From JAAZPT01 sp964544955 (GTDB lineage Bacteria; Bacillota; Clostridia; Christensenellales; Aristaeellaceae): a DNA stretch of 64,000 bases. Shown here in pieces: positions 60,771 through 64,000 of this stretch. Under the pieces are notes generated by a model that was not told the origin of the DNA, did not search any database, and saw only the letters and a list, made by a program, of their open reading frames with translations. Numbering within the stretch: position 1 is the first letter of the stretch; each line of letters begins with the position of its first letter. The stretch covers positions 62,001 through 126,000 of the forward strand of contig CAZJEB010000003.1 in the NCBI GenBank assembly GCA_964544955.1. The letters are read 5' to 3'. Both the position numbers and the translations under genes were made by a program.

Positions 60771-61592
60771 TTATCCTTTTACTGCACCACTTATTAAGCC
60801 ACTTACAAATTGTTTTTGAACTATTGTATAGAATACTATCATTGGTATTGTAATAATAACCAATATTGCAAAAAGTGCGCCTGGTTTGCTGAACGTTGAC
60901 CCAGTATATTGCATTGGCATTAAGGTTAAAGTTTTCATTTTGGTATCGCTCATAGTTACCAAAGCTAAAAAGAATTCATTCCAAGAGGTTAAAAATTGCC
61001 AAATAACTATAACTATAATCCCTGGCCTCATTATTGGCGCTACTATTTGAAAGCAAAGTCTCCAATATCCGCATCCGTCAACCGTTGCTGCCTCTTCTAA
61101 TTCCATCGGAAAAGTATCCATGAATCCTTTTAATATTACAATAGCAAAAGGTATTCCTAATGCAGTATATGGAAGTATTAATCCAATATAATTATTTAGC
61201 CAATTTAAGCTAGAATTTATCTGCGTAAGCGGTATTACTAAAGCACTTATAGGAACCATAAGTGTAATCATAAGCATATTATAGATAAGATTTTTGTTTT
61301 TAATTTCTTTTCTAGATAGTCCAAAGGTTGCCATTAACGCTGATAAGGATACTAGAATTACTGTACTTACAGTAGTTACAGTACTTGATAAAAAGTTCCA
61401 TTCTAAAGCTACATCATTAAATACAGTTTGATAATTCGATAATACAAAAGGAGCCTTAAACAAAACTGGTTCGAAGGAGTTTTCAGGTGTTCTAAAAGAC
61501 ATACTTATCATATATATCAATGGCGTCATCCAAATTAAAGCAATTATCAGAAGTACAACCTTCCAAAATATCTGATGTTTTTTTGATAACAT
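60771..61592 (-). CDS. Sugar ABC transporter permease (MalG/UgpE type)
   Basis: 273 residues with six spans. 'LIWMTPLIYMISMSFRTPEN' is typical of the second-permease type. The EAA loop 'LEEAATVDGCGYWRLCFQIV' lies near residues 161-180 and the C-terminus is 'QKQFVSGLISGAVKG'. It starts one base after the first permease gene and works with it in uptake of the sugar bound by the 62592-63860 product. Confidence 0.93.
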   Translation of the reverse strand: MLSKKHQIFWKVVLLIIALIWMTPLIYMISMSFRTPENSFEPVLFKAPFVLSNYQTVFNDVALEWNFLSSTVTTVSTVILVSLSALMATFGLSRKEIKNKNLIYNMLMITLMVPISALVIPLTQINSSLNWLNNYIGLILPYTALGIPFAIVILKGFMDTFPMELEEAATVDGCGYWRLCFQIVAPIMRPGIIVIVIWQFLTSWNEFFLALVTMSDTKMKTLTLMPMQYTGSTFSKPGALFAILVIITIPMIVFYTIVQKQFVSGLISGAVKG

Positions 61593-61593
61593 A

Positions 61594-62514
61594 TTACTTT
61601 TTCACTCCTTTACCAACAAAGTTACCAGATCCAAGTGTTACAACTTGCATTACTGTTAGTACTAAAGCAATTATTAATATCACTACCGAAAGTGCAGATG
61701 CGTAACCCATTTTTTGAATTTGAAATCCAGTCTTAAAAATATAAGTTCCTGGCATTTGTGATGCATTGTTTGGTCCACCATTTGTCATAGAATATACTAA
61801 AGCAAATGTTTGTAATGACCCAATTATTCCCAGCATTACTAATGACTTATGCGTTGGAGATAACAAAGGTAAATATATTGAGAAAATTTTTCTAATCCCT
61901 GATGCTCCATCAATATCGGATGCTTCTTTAACATCATTTGGTATCTGTGAGATTCCTGCAATATACAAAACCATAGACCATCCAGTCCATTCCCATATAT
62001 TTACAGCTATTACTGCAAATATTGCAGTTTTCGTATCACCCAACCAATTTATTATTCCTTTAAAGCCAAGGCTATAGATGGTATTTGTAATTAATCCTTG
62101 ATATGGAGAAAACATGTTTTTAAATAGTATGGCAATTGCAACAACAGAAGTTACTACTGGTATAAAGAAAATAGTTCTATAAAATCCCTTATGAGAACTC
62201 AAACCCTCTTCAATTATAAAGGCAAGTAAAAATCCAATTACCATTTGAATAAATACAGTAATAATTACCCAATAAAAACTGTTTTTAAGTGTTATACCAA
62301 ACACACTATCCTTCAAAAGTTCAGCATAATTGCCCAAACCAACAAAATCCATATTAGCAAGCGTTGACCATTTAAAAAGGCTTCCATATATAATAAATAT
62401 TATTGGGTATGCAATAAACATAACAAAAAATAGAATAGCAGGTGTTAAAAACAATCTTGCCGATGTTTTATTGCTCAATATTCGCCTACTTTTGTTTGTA
62501 CCAATTGTGTTCAT
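61594..62514 (-). CDS. Sugar ABC transporter permease (MalF/UgpA type)
   Basis: 306 residues with six spans. 'ARLFLTPAILFFVMFIAYPI' is the usual start of the first-permease type after a 20-residue cytoplasmic lead; the EAA loop is 'VKEASDIDGASGIRKIFSIY', near residues 196-215. An A-G-G-G-G-A site precedes the ATG. No ATPase gene is in the operon, as with the sugar operon at 6177-9226, so both may share one ATPase made elsewhere. Confidence 0.93.
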   Translation of the reverse strand: MNTIGTNKSRRILSNKTSARLFLTPAILFFVMFIAYPIIFIIYGSLFKWSTLANMDFVGLGNYAELLKDSVFGITLKNSFYWVIITVFIQMVIGFLLAFIIEEGLSSHKGFYRTIFFIPVVTSVVAIAILFKNMFSPYQGLITNTIYSLGFKGIINWLGDTKTAIFAVIAVNIWEWTGWSMVLYIAGISQIPNDVKEASDIDGASGIRKIFSIYLPLLSPTHKSLVMLGIIGSLQTFALVYSMTNGGPNNASQMPGTYIFKTGFQIQKMGYASALSVVILIIALVLTVMQVVTLGSGNFVGKGVKK

Positions 62515-62547
62515 AACAATCCCCTTTCATAATCCACAACAAATAAA

Positions 62548-62578
62548 GTTATGACGCCGAATAAATCGGCGTCATAAC
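62548..62578 (-). other. Intercistronic hairpin after the solute-binding-protein gene
   Basis: A perfect 13-bp stem (62548-62560 with 62566-62578) and a 5-nt loop between the binding-protein gene and the permease gene. No T-run follows on the minus strand; it is likely an mRNA-stabilising or partial-stop element. Confidence 0.75.
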
Positions 62579-62591
62579 AAAGAGTTAAGCC

Positions 62592-63860
62592 TTATTTGCC
62601 GAGAACTTTATCTTGTACTTCTTGCATTTTTTCTAGTGCCTGCATTGGTTCTAATTCACCAGCAGCAACACCTTGTAATACGTTTTGAAGTTCTGCTTCT
62701 ATTTCAGGGCTAGCAATACGTTGGTTCTTAGCTCCATCCAATTGTGCAGAATACGCTGCTATTTGGTCAAGTATTGATGGATCTACGTTTTCAGGAGCAA
62801 TGCCTTTAAATGCAGGTAAGTTGTTCAAATCATTAATAGCTGCTTGGTTACCAACGCCAGCTGCAAAGGATGAAAGAAGTGTCCAAGCTGCTTCTGGGTT
62901 TGCGCAGTTTTTGCTTATACCATAACCAAAGTCCATACCACCAATAGCTGGAGAAACTGTTGCAGTTTCATCAACTGGCGGAAGATAGAAGTTACCAAAA
63001 CTCCAGTCTGCAACCAATGGAACTACTTCAGGAGCTGTTTTTTCTTGGAACCACCATGAACCAAGAGCCATCATACCAACTTTACCAGCTGTAAATAAGC
63101 TTACACCATCTGGATATGAATTGTTTGATAGAGCGCCAACTTGCATAATTCCATCATCATACATGCTCTTATAAGCAACTAGAGCCTTTAAGAGGTTTTC
63201 ATCTGTCCATTTACCAGTGCCATCTTGTGCTGCATAAATTTGATCACCAAATTGTGTAGCAAGCATAGTATAAACATTAACATGTTGCCAGCCATCAGCG
63301 CCACCAAAATATAAAGGAGCATAACCATTTTGTGTTAACGTAGCTGATACATCAATTAGTTCTTGCCATGTTGTTGGAACATTTAAGCCTAGTTCTGCAA
63401 ATATTTTTGTATTGTATAAAATATTTATAACTTGGCTTTCGATAGGAATAATATAAACTCCATTATCTCCTTCTGGGTTTCCTAAACGCATTTGTTGAGC
63501 ATTAATACCATAAATTTTATCTTCCCAGTCTGCTCCCCAGGTTTTCTCTGCATATGGTGTTAAGTCAATTAGATAATCACGGTATTGTTGTGTAAGTGAG
63601 CCAGGTTGCAAACCAAGTACGTCACCTAGGTTGTTTGCCCCAGCGCCTGCTGCTAAAGCAGCTAAATATTCAGGGTTGTAGTTATAGTTTGTGTACTTAA
63701 CTTTAATATCTGCATTTTCTGCCTCAAAAGCAGCTATCATTTTTTCCATTGTACGAGGGATAGGACTCCAGGTCCAAATACTAACTTCGGTTTCAGCTAA
63801 GGCAGATGTCATGCCTAAAACCATAATCGCTGTTAACAGTAAAGCAAACAATTTTTTCAT
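62592..63860 (-). CDS. ABC transporter solute-binding protein (sugar)
   Basis: 422 residues. Signal peptide (MKKLFALLLTAIMVLG..., cut after A-L-A near residue 22), again without a lipobox Cys. Sugar-binding protein features: 'VSIWTWSPIPRTMEKMIAAF', 'YIIPIESQVINILYNTKIFA', 'AGKVGMMALGSWWFQEKTAP' and 'GMDFGYGISKNCANPEAAW'. GGAGG precedes the ATG by 7 bases. It is the first gene of the operon with the two permeases and the FGGY kinase. The sugar cannot be named. Confidence 0.93.
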   Translation of the reverse strand: MKKLFALLLTAIMVLGMTSALAETEVSIWTWSPIPRTMEKMIAAFEAENADIKVKYTNYNYNPEYLAALAAGAGANNLGDVLGLQPGSLTQQYRDYLIDLTPYAEKTWGADWEDKIYGINAQQMRLGNPEGDNGVYIIPIESQVINILYNTKIFAELGLNVPTTWQELIDVSATLTQNGYAPLYFGGADGWQHVNVYTMLATQFGDQIYAAQDGTGKWTDENLLKALVAYKSMYDDGIMQVGALSNNSYPDGVSLFTAGKVGMMALGSWWFQEKTAPEVVPLVADWSFGNFYLPPVDETATVSPAIGGMDFGYGISKNCANPEAAWTLLSSFAAGVGNQAAINDLNNLPAFKGIAPENVDPSILDQIAAYSAQLDGAKNQRIASPEIEAELQNVLQGVAAGELEPMQALEKMQEVQDKVLGK

Positions 63861-63891
63861 AATTTTACCTCCAAATAAAACAATATTTTTT

Positions 63892-63929
63892 CATTTAATA
63901 ATTAAACGCTCCAATTTAAGTATTAAATG
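63892..63929. promoter_or_regulatory. Inverted repeat upstream of the second sugar ABC operon
   Basis: CATTTAATA (63892-63900) and TATTAAATG (63921-63929) are perfect 9-bp inverted arms 20 bases apart, 32-69 bases upstream of the start codon. A TTGACT on the minus strand (63939-63934) lies just beyond it, without a convincing -10. It may be the binding site of a regulator not seen in the window. Confidence 0.4.
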
Positions 63930-63945
63930 ATTAAGTCAACTTTAG

Positions 63946-64000
63946 TTATTTATCTAAAAACATTTGTACTTCGTCAGGGCTTAAATCTTTAATAGGACAA
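63946..64000 (-). CDS. Extreme C-terminus of a minus-strand gene cut by the window edge
   Basis: Only one minus-strand frame stays open to the edge; it ends '...CPIKDLSPDEVQMFLDK' and stops at 63946-63948. 17 residues are too few to name the product. It would end 86 bases before the start of the sugar operon on the same strand. Confidence 0.35.
   Translation of the reverse strand, partial: CPIKDLSPDEVQMFLDK

Overview
The window looks like a chromosomal segment of a low-GC, AT-rich Firmicute of the Clostridia type. The signs are strong GGAGG ribosome-binding sites, a T-box leader, the anaerobic enzymes Hcp and formate-THF ligase, small clostridial-type 2[4Fe-4S] ferredoxin, threonine catabolism by Tdh/Kbl, and two surface proteins with a PKTGD-type C-terminal sorting signal. 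None of the three ABC solute-binding proteins carries a lipobox. A finer placement (a Christensenellales-like uncultured lineage) is only a guess. I see no rRNA, tRNA, CRISPR array, insertion sequence or prophage.

Region by region. 1-4104: the end of a membrane-regulator-like gene, a secreted protein of unknown function, and a beta-helix surface protein gene cut by an in-frame TAA. 4151-11772: an IclR regulator facing a seven-gene sugar operon (cytosolic sialidase-like enzyme, solute-binding protein, two permeases, lyase of the DapA/NanA family, ribokinase-family kinase, KpsF/GutQ-like SIS isomerase). Taken together these steps fit catabolism of a non-aminated ulosonic acid such as Kdo better than of sialic acid. 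This is the best candidate for an undescribed pathway here. 11820-17795: an ABC transporter of the BMP/ribose class with a DUF3798 binding protein and a permease carrying a 230-residue extracytoplasmic insertion. 18013-23139: a polyprenyl-phosphate sugar transferase, a cysteine desulfidase and the tdh-kbl threonine pathway. 23182-25925: a 498-residue XRE-type regulator divergent from a PKTG surface protein, with nested palindromic operators between them. 25999-30873: a nitrosative/oxidative stress module (hcp, cupin, Cys-rich ferredoxin, PNPOx-like protein) facing a Crp/Fnr regulator, plus a flavin reductase. 30975-34260: AlaX, a PfoR-like PTS IIC protein and a LacI regulator. 34304-37945: a 1213-residue secreted protein built of SdrD_B-like modules. 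38093-41378: ferredoxin, DegV, LCP protein and two Nudix hydrolases.

41417-53808 is housekeeping on the minus strand: rimO-pgsA-recA from one promoter, and a nine-gene run fhs-lrp-aminotransferase-capA-pyrR-lgt-pncB-serine hydrolase-recX from another. 53932-59303 runs the other way: a consensus promoter and a tyrosine T-box drive an aminotransferase and tyrS, followed by an IMPACT-family protein, pyridoxamine kinase and a GT2 glycosyltransferase. 59305-63860 is a second sugar ABC operon with an FGGY kinase. The window ends in the tail of another minus-strand gene.

Many starts were moved downstream from the first possible codon because the GGAGG motif lies inside or just after that codon. Functional names rest on recognisable motifs; no database search was possible.
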